NCBI GenBank assembly: GCA_964638815.1 | Contig: CAZXBB010000464.1 | Location: 1-24,309 of the forward strand | DNA: 24,309 nt | Direction: 5' to 3' | Source: CAZXBB01 sp964638815 | GTDB lineage: Bacteria > Planctomycetota > Phycisphaerae > Phycisphaerales > SM1A02 | Shown here: in pieces, positions 14,151 through 21,173 of the stretch | Layout: every line of letters starts with the position of its first letter | Position numbering within the stretch: the first letter of the stretch is position 1 | The notes under the pieces: model-generated | Told to the model about the DNA's origin: nothing | Databases searched by the model: none | What the model saw: only the letters and a program-made list of their open reading frames with translations | Program-made: the position numbers and the translations under genes

Positions 14151-15902
14151 TCAGTCGTCCCGTCGGTCGTGAACCGGACTTCCCTGCCCCCTCCGCACCG
14201 ACACCGCACGATCCGCCCCGAACCCTCCGAACGACTCTCGCGTGCCGTCAACCCAGCGCACGGTCACGTCGTCCACGCGCGTCGCCTCCCCCAGCCCGAG
14301 GTGCACCCGCGGGTCGCTGCTCGCCAGGTAGCTGTAGCCCGCGCGCACATCGCGCGTGACGCGCCGGTCGCCCATCGTCGCGATCACCGTCGCGCCGAGC
14401 GCGTCACGCCCCCCCGCCGTCAGCACGCGCAGCGCGAGCCAGTGCCCGCGCCCCGGAACCACGTTGCGCAGCAGGTGGACGGGACCGTCGCGGTTGACCA
14501 CGAGGATGTCCACGCCGCCGTCGCCGTCGATGTCGCCGAACGCGGCCGCGCGGCTCGTGGCGACGAGCGGCGGGCGCACGCCGCCTCCCGGCGCGACCAC
14601 CTCGAAACGCGGACCCGGGCGCGACGCGCCAGCGTCCGCCGCCCCGACGCCGCGCAGCAGCAGGTTCGGCTCCGCGTAGCGGTCGGACGCGAACGCGTGC
14701 CCCTTGCGCTCGATCCGCCCGTTGGCCTCGTAGAGGTCGCGGCGGCCGTCGTTGTCGAAGTCCGCCCATCCGACGCCGAACCGCGTGTACGCGCGCCCGG
14801 CCGCGCCGAGCCCGACCGCGGCCGTCATGTCGGCCATGAAGGCGCCGCCCTCGTTGAGGAAGAACGAGTCCGACTCGCCGCCGAGATTGCACACGAGCAG
14901 GTCGAGATCGCCGTCACCGTCGATGTCGTCCGCGGTCACGCCCATCCCCGCCTTCACCTTGCCCCCGCTGTCGTACGCGCAACCGAGACGCGGCGCCGCG
15001 TCCACGAAGGTCCCGTCGCCGCGGTTGGCCCACAACCGGTCTTCCATCCCGTCGTTCGCCACGAAGATGTCCACCAGGCCGTCGCCGGTGAAGTCGCCGC
15101 AGACGACCCCGAGACCGGTGCCCGGCGCGCCCGCGATCCCCGCCGCCACGCTGACGTCGGTGAACACGCCGCCGCCGTCGTTCCGGTAGAGCACGTCGCG
15201 CCCCGGCGCGTCGTAGTCCGACGGGGGGCAGTAGTCGGGCGACCCCTGCCAGTTCGTGCAGATGAGCTCGGCTTCCGCCGTCCAGTCGACGTAGTTGCAC
15301 ACGTAGAGATCGAGATCGCCGTCGTGGTCGTAGTCGACGAACGTCGCGCTCGCTCCGAACCGCGCGTCCCCGACGCCCGCCGCGTCGGTCACATCTTCGA
15401 ACCGGCCGCCACCCTCGTTGCGAAGCAGGACGTTGGCGCCGAGGTTCGTGACGTACAGGTCAACGTCGCCGTCGTCGTCGTAATCACCGCAGGCGACGCC
15501 CATCCCGTAGCCGCGGTGGCCGGCGCCGCTGCCCTCCGTCACGTCGACGAAGGTCGCGCCGCCGTCATTGCGGTAGAGCCGGTTCGGCGGGCGCGACGCG
15601 GCGTCGCCCTCGACCGGTCCGCCCTGAACGAGGTACACGTCGAGGTCGCCGTCCCCCTCCAGATCGAACAGCGCCCCCCCGCCGCTCACGCACTCGGGCA
15701 GCAGGTAACGCGCGCCGTCGTGACCCGACTCGTGCCTGAAATCGATGCCGCGGGCGGCGGCGACGTCCTCGAACCACGGCGGATCGTCGGCGGCGTGCAC
15801 GGGGAGCGCCGGGCCGCGGTCGCAGGCGGCGAGGCCGGCCGTCGCGAGACCGGCGGCGAGCGCGAGGAGCGTGTGCGGCGGACGGGTCGTGACTTCAGCC
15901 AC
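14151..15902 (-). CDS. CRTAC1-family lipoprotein (FG-GAP/VCBS propeller with ASPIC/UnbV domain)
   Basis: The 583-residue protein starts at GTG 15902, overlapping the stop of the upstream TPR gene by eight bases and preceded by GGAGCGGGCGG. The start gives a signal peptide ending in a lipobox (AGLAAC). The frame is open further upstream only as a shadow of the TPR gene. At least seven FG-GAP/VCBS-type Ca-binding repeats follow, for example DLEGDGDLDVYL, DYDDDGDVDLYV, DYDHDGDLDLYV, DFTGDGLVDIFV, DIDGDGDLDLLV, DFDNDGRRDLYE and DIDGDGGVDILV. The last ~90 residues form an ASPIC/UnbV domain (GATVIATMGDRRVTRDVRAG, HLGLGEATRVDDVTVRWVDG). Such proteins are extracellular beta-propellers, often encoded next to TPR proteins as here. 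Substrate or partner is unknown. Confidence 0.9.
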   Translation of the reverse strand: MAEVTTRPPHTLLALAAGLATAGLAACDRGPALPVHAADDPPWFEDVAAARGIDFRHESGHDGARYLLPECVSGGGALFDLEGDGDLDVYLVQGGPVEGDAASRPPNRLYRNDGGATFVDVTEGSGAGHRGYGMGVACGDYDDDGDVDLYVTNLGANVLLRNEGGGRFEDVTDAAGVGDARFGASATFVDYDHDGDLDLYVCNYVDWTAEAELICTNWQGSPDYCPPSDYDAPGRDVLYRNDGGGVFTDVSVAAGIAGAPGTGLGVVCGDFTGDGLVDIFVANDGMEDRLWANRGDGTFVDAAPRLGCAYDSGGKVKAGMGVTADDIDGDGDLDLLVCNLGGESDSFFLNEGGAFMADMTAAVGLGAAGRAYTRFGVGWADFDNDGRRDLYEANGRIERKGHAFASDRYAEPNLLLRGVGAADAGASRPGPRFEVVAPGGGVRPPLVATSRAAAFGDIDGDGGVDILVVNRDGPVHLLRNVVPGRGHWLALRVLTAGGRDALGATVIATMGDRRVTRDVRAGYSYLASSDPRVHLGLGEATRVDDVTVRWVDGTRESFGGFGADRAVSVRRGQGSPVHDRRDD

Positions 15903-17307
15903 CCGCCCGCTCCATTTCGTCGATGCGTCGCTGGGCCTGCGCGACCTCGGGGTCGCCCGGCGCGAGCACCCGCGCGCGGTCGAGCTCGCGCCGGGCCGCG
16001 CGAAACTCCGCAATGGACGCGAACGCGATCGCGAGCCCCGCGTATGCCGGCGCGTGGTCCGGCGCATCGTCGAGGGCGGCGCGGTACTGGACGATCGCGT
16101 CAGCGATGCGGCCCACGCGAACCAGGATGTGCGCGAGCGCGACGCGGTCCTCCGGCTGATCGGCGCCCGCCGCGACGGCGCGTTCGAACGCCGCCGCGGC
16201 GGCCGCCATGTCGTTCTTCCTGAGGAGCAGACGCCCTTCCTCCGCCATCGCCTGGGCATGGGGGGTCAGCGCGATGGCGGCCCGCACGGACGCGAGCGCG
16301 CCGTCGATGTCCCCGATGCGCTCCTGCTGCGACGCGAGGTTCATGTACGGGCGGAAGTGCGGGCGGTTGTTCTCGAGCAGCTCCTCGAGCGTCCGGATCG
16401 CCTCGTGCGGACGTCCGGCCGCCGCGTACGCGCCGGCGAGCGTGTTCAGCGTACGGCCGTCGGACCCGTACGCCTCGCGCGCCTCGAGCAGGATCGGGAT
16501 CGCGGCCTCGGCCTGCCCGCTCTCCACCATCGCCTCCGCCCGGTCAAGGCTCGGCGTGTATCCCGTCCGCAGGTTGGCGACGAGCCACGCCCACGGGTCG
16601 TAGCGGAGCGGCGGCACGACTTCCGACGACCGGGCGTACCGGTCGGCCTCCTCCTCGCGCCCGAGGCCGCGGTACGCCCGGCCGAGCAGGTGCCGGCCGT
16701 ACAGGTCCGCCTCGTCGCGGTTGACGACCGGCCCGAGGAGCGCGATCACGTCGTCGTAGCGTCGCTGCTGGAGGAAGACCCGCGCGACGCCGTGGGGCCC
16801 GGCGCTCTCGCGCGGCTCGATTTCGATCACCCGGCGGTACGCGTCCGCGGCCTCGTCCAGCCGTCCGAGCTCGAGGAGCCAGTCGCCGCGCTGCCAGTGG
16901 AGCGGCGGGTACGCCGGCTCCAGCGCGATCGCGCGGTCGATGCAGGCGACGGCCTCGTCGTACGCGCCGCGTCGCGCGAGCGATCGCGCGAGGTGGTACC
17001 AGCCCGGCGCGTCGGTCGCGTCGAACGCCAGCGTCTGCCGGTAGCACGCCTCCGCTTCGTCCGTGAACCGGTGCGCCTGGTAGACCATCGCGAGCTGCGC
17101 CCACGCGGCGGCGTCGCGCGGTCGCGACCGGACGGCGGCCACCGCCTGGCCGATCCGGCGCTCGACCAGCGGGTCCAGGTCGTCGGTGGTCGCGCGCGAA
17201 ACGATCGGCGGCTCGGGCGCCGTCACCCGCCACCACGTCACGACCGCGGCCGTGGGGCCGAGGACGACGAGAAGGACGGCGGCGGTCCGGCGGAAGACCA
17301 GGGACAT
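15895..17307 (-). CDS. Membrane-anchored TPR-repeat protein
   Basis: From ATG 17307 the protein has 470 residues: an N-terminal anchor (MSLVFRRTAAVLLVVLGPTA and following residues, ~9-27) and then about ten TPR units. Examples are AAWAQLAMVYQAHRFTDEAE, PGWYHLARSLARRGAYDEAV and APAYAGLAIAFASIAEFRAA. TPRs form a superhelical protein-binding scaffold, here probably on the outer face of the inner membrane. The open frame extends upstream to 17646 only because the 13-bp minisatellite has no stops; that leader is Arg/Pro/Ala-rich and lacks a signal, so the ATG before the hydrophobic segment is preferred. Its stop overlaps the CRTAC1 start, so the two are translationally coupled and probably work together. 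A TACGAT -10-like box lies just upstream of the start. Confidence 0.85.
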   Translation of the reverse strand: MSLVFRRTAAVLLVVLGPTAAVVTWWRVTAPEPPIVSRATTDDLDPLVERRIGQAVAAVRSRPRDAAAWAQLAMVYQAHRFTDEAEACYRQTLAFDATDAPGWYHLARSLARRGAYDEAVACIDRAIALEPAYPPLHWQRGDWLLELGRLDEAADAYRRVIEIEPRESAGPHGVARVFLQQRRYDDVIALLGPVVNRDEADLYGRHLLGRAYRGLGREEEADRYARSSEVVPPLRYDPWAWLVANLRTGYTPSLDRAEAMVESGQAEAAIPILLEAREAYGSDGRTLNTLAGAYAAAGRPHEAIRTLEELLENNRPHFRPYMNLASQQERIGDIDGALASVRAAIALTPHAQAMAEEGRLLLRKNDMAAAAAAFERAVAAGADQPEDRVALAHILVRVGRIADAIVQYRAALDDAPDHAPAYAGLAIAFASIAEFRAARRELDRARVLAPGDPEVAQAQRRIDEMERAGG

Positions 17308-17350
17308 TGGCGATATCGTAGCTGCCGATGCGTCCGGCCTCCGCGTCCGA

Positions 17351-17480
17351 GAACCGGCGCGATGGGTCGGCGCTACGGGTCGGCGCGACGGGTCGGCGCG
17401 ACGGGTCGGCGCGGCAGGTCGGCGCGGCAGGCCGGCGCGGCAGGCCGGCGCGGCAGGCCGGCGCGGCAGGCCGGCGCGCG
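17351..17480. repeat. 13-bp minisatellite in a divergent promoter region
   Basis: Ten units of 13 bp run without interruption, grading from GGGTCGGCGCGAC at the left (with a degenerate first unit GAACCGGCGCGAT) to AGGCCGGCGCGGC at the right. Units seven to nine are identical to each other, a sign of recent expansion. The array fills most of the gap between the divergent TPR (start 17307) and PilZ (start 17574) genes. Because 13 is not a multiple of three and the unit has no stop, it opens false frames on both strands. Confidence 0.95.
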
Positions 17481-17573
17481 GACGGGGCGTCTCTCCCACC
17501 TGCACGGCCGCGCTTTCCGGCGCTTCCCGGGCATTCGCGATATTCGCTGAAGTCGTCCATCCGATGACCGACG

Positions 17574-18188
17574 ATGACACCTGCAATGCTCGAGATCGGC
17601 TCACAAGTACTGCTCGGGCTCCCCGGCCCCGACACCTTCCAGGCACTGCACATGGGCTGCGTCCTCGAGACGGCCGACGGCAGCCACACGGTGGAGTTCG
17701 AGCTGGAGGCGTTCCCGGGCAAGGTGGGTCAGAACGGCCGCCTCTTCTTCCACACGCCCGAGGGCTTCGTGCAGCAGCCGGTGCGCATCGAGGCGATCCT
17801 CGGGGACGCTCCGATTCCGACCGCGCGTTTCTCGAGCGTGGGCGACCCGGTCTCGGCCGAGGGCCGGCAGCACCCGCGCATCTCGACGGTGGCCAGCGAG
17901 CTGATCGCGACGCTCGGGAAAGAATCGTTCTGCCCGGTGGTGGACCTCAGCGCGACCGGATTCGCCGTGATGTCGAGCGAGCCGCACGAGGTCGGCAGCG
18001 TCATCGAGGTCACGATTGAGAGCGGCGCGCACCGGTACAGCGGCACGGCCTGCGTCCAGAGTCGGCGCGAGCTGTGGGAAGGCCGATTCCGCTTCGGCCT
18101 CTACTGCTGCGACGCGAGCGACTCGTCGCGCACACTCAGGCAGGGCCTGACCAGGATCAGCGCCGAACTGCACGCGATGGCGGACTGA
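17574..18188 (+). CDS. PilZ-domain c-di-GMP receptor protein
   Basis: The 204-residue protein (192 if the ATG at 17586 is used) has no signal peptide or membrane segment. Residues 1-100 form a beta-rich region resembling the YcgR-type N-terminal domain (VLETADGSHTVEFELEAF, GRLFFHTPEGFVQQPVRIEA). Residues ~95-190 are a PilZ domain with the RxxxR motif (RQHPR in EGRQHPRIST) and the (D/N)xSxxG motif (DLSATGFAV), the two elements that bind cyclic di-GMP. PilZ proteins change motility, matrix or secretion according to c-di-GMP level. It stands alone, flanked by minisatellites on both sides; no diguanylate cyclase is in the window. No strong RBS decides between the two starts. Confidence 0.85.
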   Translation: MTPAMLEIGSQVLLGLPGPDTFQALHMGCVLETADGSHTVEFELEAFPGKVGQNGRLFFHTPEGFVQQPVRIEAILGDAPIPTARFSSVGDPVSAEGRQHPRISTVASELIATLGKESFCPVVDLSATGFAVMSSEPHEVGSVIEVTIESGAHRYSGTACVQSRRELWEGRFRFGLYCCDASDSSRTLRQGLTRISAELHAMAD

Positions 18189-18250
18189 GCCCTCCACGCG
18201 CGGCGCGCTCCGCCGCCCGCGATCCCGCTGTCCGGACGTGCCTCGCCGAT

Positions 18251-18340
18251 ACCATGCCGGGTCGCACCATGCCGGGTCGCGCCATGCCGGGTCGCGCCAT
18301 GCCGGGTCGCACCATGCCGGGTCGCGGCATGCCTGGTCGC
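18251..18340. repeat. 15-bp minisatellite between convergent genes
   Basis: Six units of ACCATGCCGGGTCGC or its G-starting variant run in tandem, the last being GGCATGCCTGGTCGC, followed by a decayed partial copy. The array lies between the PilZ stop (18188) and the GT-C gene stop (18357). It could be read as MPGRT/MPGRA pentapeptides, but no frame has a credible gene around it. Confidence 0.95.
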
Positions 18341-18356
18341 CATGCCCGGGGCGGGA

Positions 18357-20129
18357 CTACCCCGACAACGCCGAAACGCGGTCGAGCGCGCCCTCGTGCG
18401 CCGGATCGAGCTCGAGCACCGCGCGGTACTCGCGCAGCGCCCCCGCCCGGTCGCCGCGGAGCTCGAGGACGCGGCCGAGACTGAAGCGAGCCTGGACGTA
18501 GTGCGGCTCGAGCCGGACCGCCTCGGCGTAGGCTTCGTAGGCGCCACCCATGTCGCCGCGCGTCGCGTAGAGCGAGCCGAGGTTGTTGTACGCGATCGCG
18601 TTTCCGGGATCCGCGCGCACGGCAGCCTCGTAGCGCGCGACCGCCTCCGCGAAGCGTCCGCGCTGCATGTTGATCGTGCCGAGGTTCACGTACGCGTTGG
18701 CGTTCGCGGGATTGAGCTCCACCGCCCGGCGACAGTGACGCTCCGCCTCGTCGATGCGTCGTTCGGCGAGCAGCGCCGAGCCCAGGTTCTGGTGCGCCCG
18801 GTCGTTCTCCGGCCGCTGCCCGACCACGGCCTGCCACGCCCGGAGCGGGCTCTGATAGTCGCGGTTGCGCAGGCCGGTGCGCACCGCGAGGGCGCTCGCG
18901 ACCAGGACGACCAGTCCCGCCGAGGCCGCGCGGCGCGCGCCCTCCGAAGCCCCGCTCCGCCGCGCCGCGAAGCGCGCGATCGCGTCCGCGCCGAGAACGG
19001 CGGCGACGACCAGCGCCGCGAGCGGGAGATACATCCGATGCTCGAAGGCAATGTCGCGCAGCGGGACGATGCTCGACGTCGGGGCGAGGATCACGTAGAA
19101 CCATGCACCGACGTAACCGGCCGCCCGGCCCCGCGCGAGCAGGAGCACGGTCGCGAGCGCCGGCACGGCGAGGACGATCGCGGCGGCCGCGGTCACGCCC
19201 CAGCGCTCCTGGACCGGCCACATGTAGTCGAGGCACAGATGCCGCGGCCACGCCGACACGTGCACATAGTGCAGGATGACCTCGGGCTGCGTGCGCGCGT
19301 ACTCCAGCCACGTCAGCCCCTCGAGGCCGAATCCCACCTCGGTCCCCGCCGTCGGGTCGAACACGCTGAGGATCCCGGTGAGCACGAGCACACCCCACGT
19401 CGCGAACAGGCCCGCGTGGACCACCCATCGCCGCCGCATGACGCGTCCAAACGAGCGGCCGATGAAGACGACGTCGTACAGGAACACCATGACCGGCGCG
19501 GTCACCATCACCTCCTTGCTGCCCATGCCGAGCGCGCACGCCCCGATCGACGCGAGGAACCATGCAACGCCTCGCCGCGCCGTCGCCCCGCGGATGAACG
19601 CGTAGAGCGTAAGAAGGTAGAACAGCCCCATCATCGCCTCGGCACGCTGGATCACGTACGTGACCGACTGCGTCTGGAGGGGGTGGACCGACCAGAGGAG
19701 CGCGACGGTCAGCGCGAGCCACGACGCGGCCCGCGCGACGTACGCGGGCCGGTCGATCCGGGCGAGCGTGCGACGCACGACACCGAAGAGCGCGAGCGCC
19801 GCCAGCACGTGCACGGCGATGTTGAACGCGTGATAGCCGCGGGTGTCGAGCCCGCCGAGGGCGTAGTTCACGCCGAACGTGAAGCGCACGACGGGGCGGC
19901 TGCCGCCGAACGACGACCAGAGGTCGCGGATCTGCGTGGCCTCGACGATGTGCCCCATGTCGTCGAGGACGAACGCCCCGCCGAGGCCGGAAGCGAAGGC
20001 GGCGATCACGGCGACGATGATGATCACCGGCGGCAGCCAGCGGGCGCGGCGGTCGCGCGCGGCCGCCGCGCCCCTCCCGGCCCGCGACGCCCTCTGCATT
20101 CCCTGTCGATGCCGTTCCGGCCTGCTCAT
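18357..20129 (-). CDS. TMTC-like GT-C membrane glycosyltransferase with C-terminal TPRs
   Basis: The 590-residue protein starts at ATG 20129, seven bases after an AGGAG Shine-Dalgarno (20137-20141). Upstream in-frame codons to 20279 are Arg-rich leader. Residues ~33-420 hold about ten hydrophobic segments. The first external loop carries the acidic pair Asp56-Asp57 in GAFVLDDMGHI, the usual place for the catalytic Asp of GT-C enzymes using lipid-linked sugars. The HRMYLPLAAL motif before the last membrane segments is shared with TMTC-type O-mannosyltransferases. Four TPRs follow at ~450-585 (AHQNLGSALLAERRIDEAER, AYVNLGTINMQRGRFAEAV, AYNNLGSLYATRGDMGGAY, ARFSLGRVLELRGDRAGAL). A role in glycosylating surface proteins is inferred; substrate and sugar are unknown. 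Confidence 0.8.
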   Translation of the reverse strand: MSRPERHRQGMQRASRAGRGAAAARDRRARWLPPVIIIVAVIAAFASGLGGAFVLDDMGHIVEATQIRDLWSSFGGSRPVVRFTFGVNYALGGLDTRGYHAFNIAVHVLAALALFGVVRRTLARIDRPAYVARAASWLALTVALLWSVHPLQTQSVTYVIQRAEAMMGLFYLLTLYAFIRGATARRGVAWFLASIGACALGMGSKEVMVTAPVMVFLYDVVFIGRSFGRVMRRRWVVHAGLFATWGVLVLTGILSVFDPTAGTEVGFGLEGLTWLEYARTQPEVILHYVHVSAWPRHLCLDYMWPVQERWGVTAAAAIVLAVPALATVLLLARGRAAGYVGAWFYVILAPTSSIVPLRDIAFEHRMYLPLAALVVAAVLGADAIARFAARRSGASEGARRAASAGLVVLVASALAVRTGLRNRDYQSPLRAWQAVVGQRPENDRAHQNLGSALLAERRIDEAERHCRRAVELNPANANAYVNLGTINMQRGRFAEAVARYEAAVRADPGNAIAYNNLGSLYATRGDMGGAYEAYAEAVRLEPHYVQARFSLGRVLELRGDRAGALREYRAVLELDPAHEGALDRVSALSG

Positions 20130-20355
20130 CGATCGGCTCCTGCCAGGTCGGTCGCCGCAGGATACGCGAAGTGCCGGTGAGCCCGTGCGGCGCGGACTCC
20201 GCCGCCCGTCGGGCGACCGCCGGACGCAAGCGCGGCGTCGGCCAGGCGAGGGGCGACGGATCGCGAACGGTGGTAACATCCCGCCCGTCCGGCGGCGCGG
20301 CAGACGCGCCCTCCGTCGGACGCGAGCCTGAAGGAAGATCGAGAGGGGTCAACGA
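20130..20355. promoter_or_regulatory. Divergent intergenic region with -10-like boxes on both strands
   Basis: On the minus strand TATCCT (20164-20159) lies 29 bases before the GT-C start. On the plus strand TAACAT within GGTGGTAACATCC, near 20272, could be the -10 for the PEP-CTERM gene. Neither has a convincing -35. AGAGGGG at 20342-20348 is the RBS for the plus-strand gene, seven bases before its ATG. No gene or RNA was recognised. Confidence 0.3.
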
Positions 20356-21150
20356 ATGTTCGAGCTTCGGGCGGTCCCCGCCGTGGTCGCGCTGGCCGTG
20401 GCCGCGAGCCCGGTCGCGGCGGCCATCACGGGGTACTCCGTCGCCGGATCCGGCGACGACTGGCTGTACGCGATCGACCTGATGACCGGCGCCGAGACGC
20501 CGATCGGCCCGACCGGCTACGGAGAGATCCTCGCGTTGTCATTCCGGCCCGGCACGGCAACGCTCTACGGCGTCGACGCGACGACGGGCACGCTCGTCAC
20601 GATCGACACGGCGACCGGCGCGGGCGCGCCCGTCGGTGCGATCGGCATCGGGTCCACCGTCGGCGTCGGGCTGGCGTGGGACCACGCCGGGAACCTGTGG
20701 CTGGCGAACGAGCTCGACGAAGGTTTCTACGCGCTCGATCCCGCGACCGGCGCGGCCACGTTCGTGGGCACGACGGGGCAATCGGTGTCGGGCCTCGCGT
20801 TCCGCGACGGCGTGCTCTACGGTGTCGCCGACCAGCCCGATCACAACCTCGTCGAGATCGACACCACGACCGGGCTCGCGACGACGATCGGCGCGCTCGG
20901 CGTCACGGGCGTGAGCTTCGCCGGCATCGACTTCGATCCCGCCGGAACGCTCCGGGCGGTGCTGAGCGCCGTCGGCGGCGCGAACAACGTCGCGACGATC
21001 GACGTGCTCACCGGCGCGGCGACGCTCGTCGCGCCGCTGAGCGATCGCGGCTTCGGGAGCCTGGCGATCCTGCCCGCGCCGGGCGCCCTGGCGCTGCTGA
21101 TCGCGGCGGGCGCATTGAAAAGGCACCGCCGGCGCGCCGGCGGTGCCTGA
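20356..21150 (+). CDS. Secreted propeller-like protein with PEP-CTERM-type sorting tail
   Basis: The 264-residue protein has a signal peptide (~1-22, cleavage after AAA). Five repeats built around 'hxIDxxTGxxxxIG' follow (YAIDLMTGAETPIGPTG, TIDTATGAGAPVG, ALDPATGAATFVGTTG, EIDTTTGLATTIGALG, TIDVLTGAATLVAPLS), each probably one propeller blade. The C-terminus has the three parts of an exosortase-type signal: a short Pro motif (LPAPG), a hydrophobic stretch (ALALLIAAGAL) and a basic tail (KRHRRR). The PAPG form is common in Planctomycetota. The protein is therefore probably processed and placed at the cell surface by an exosortase encoded elsewhere. Its last ten codons coincide with a palindrome that looks like the terminator of the convergent gene. 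Confidence 0.85.
   Translation: MFELRAVPAVVALAVAASPVAAAITGYSVAGSGDDWLYAIDLMTGAETPIGPTGYGEILALSFRPGTATLYGVDATTGTLVTIDTATGAGAPVGAIGIGSTVGVGLAWDHAGNLWLANELDEGFYALDPATGAATFVGTTGQSVSGLAFRDGVLYGVADQPDHNLVEIDTTTGLATTIGALGVTGVSFAGIDFDPAGTLRAVLSAVGGANNVATIDVLTGAATLVAPLSDRGFGSLAILPAPGALALLIAAGALKRHRRRAGGA
21118..21148 (-). terminator. Rho-independent terminator of the metalloprotease gene, inside the PEP-CTERM coding tail
   Basis: Bases 21121-21148 are a perfect 28-bp palindrome (half-site AGGCACCGCCGGCG). On the minus strand it begins 25 bases after the metalloprotease stop and is followed by a TTTT run (21121-21118). This is the usual layout of an intrinsic terminator. On the plus strand the same bases encode the basic KRHRRRAGG tail and most of the last Ala codon; the stop codon (21148-21150) starts on the palindrome's last base. 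There is no T-run on that side. Confidence 0.7.
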
Positions 21151-21173
21151 ATGAAGGCGAGAACGCGGTCAGA

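Noticed and set aside
17308..17646. Longer N-terminus for the membrane TPR protein
   Set aside because: The extension is a translation of the 13-bp minisatellite, which is open in every frame.
17351..18340. CRISPR array
   Set aside because: The units are contiguous with no spacers, and no cas gene is present.
18074..18501. MPGRT/MPGRA repeat protein
   Set aside because: The pentapeptide is only the reading of a 15-bp tandem repeat; no RBS, and it overlaps the 3' ends of two genuine genes.
18342..20180. 612-codon open frame on the plus strand
   Set aside because: Antisense to the GT-C/TPR gene; Arg/His/Glu-rich without any motif.
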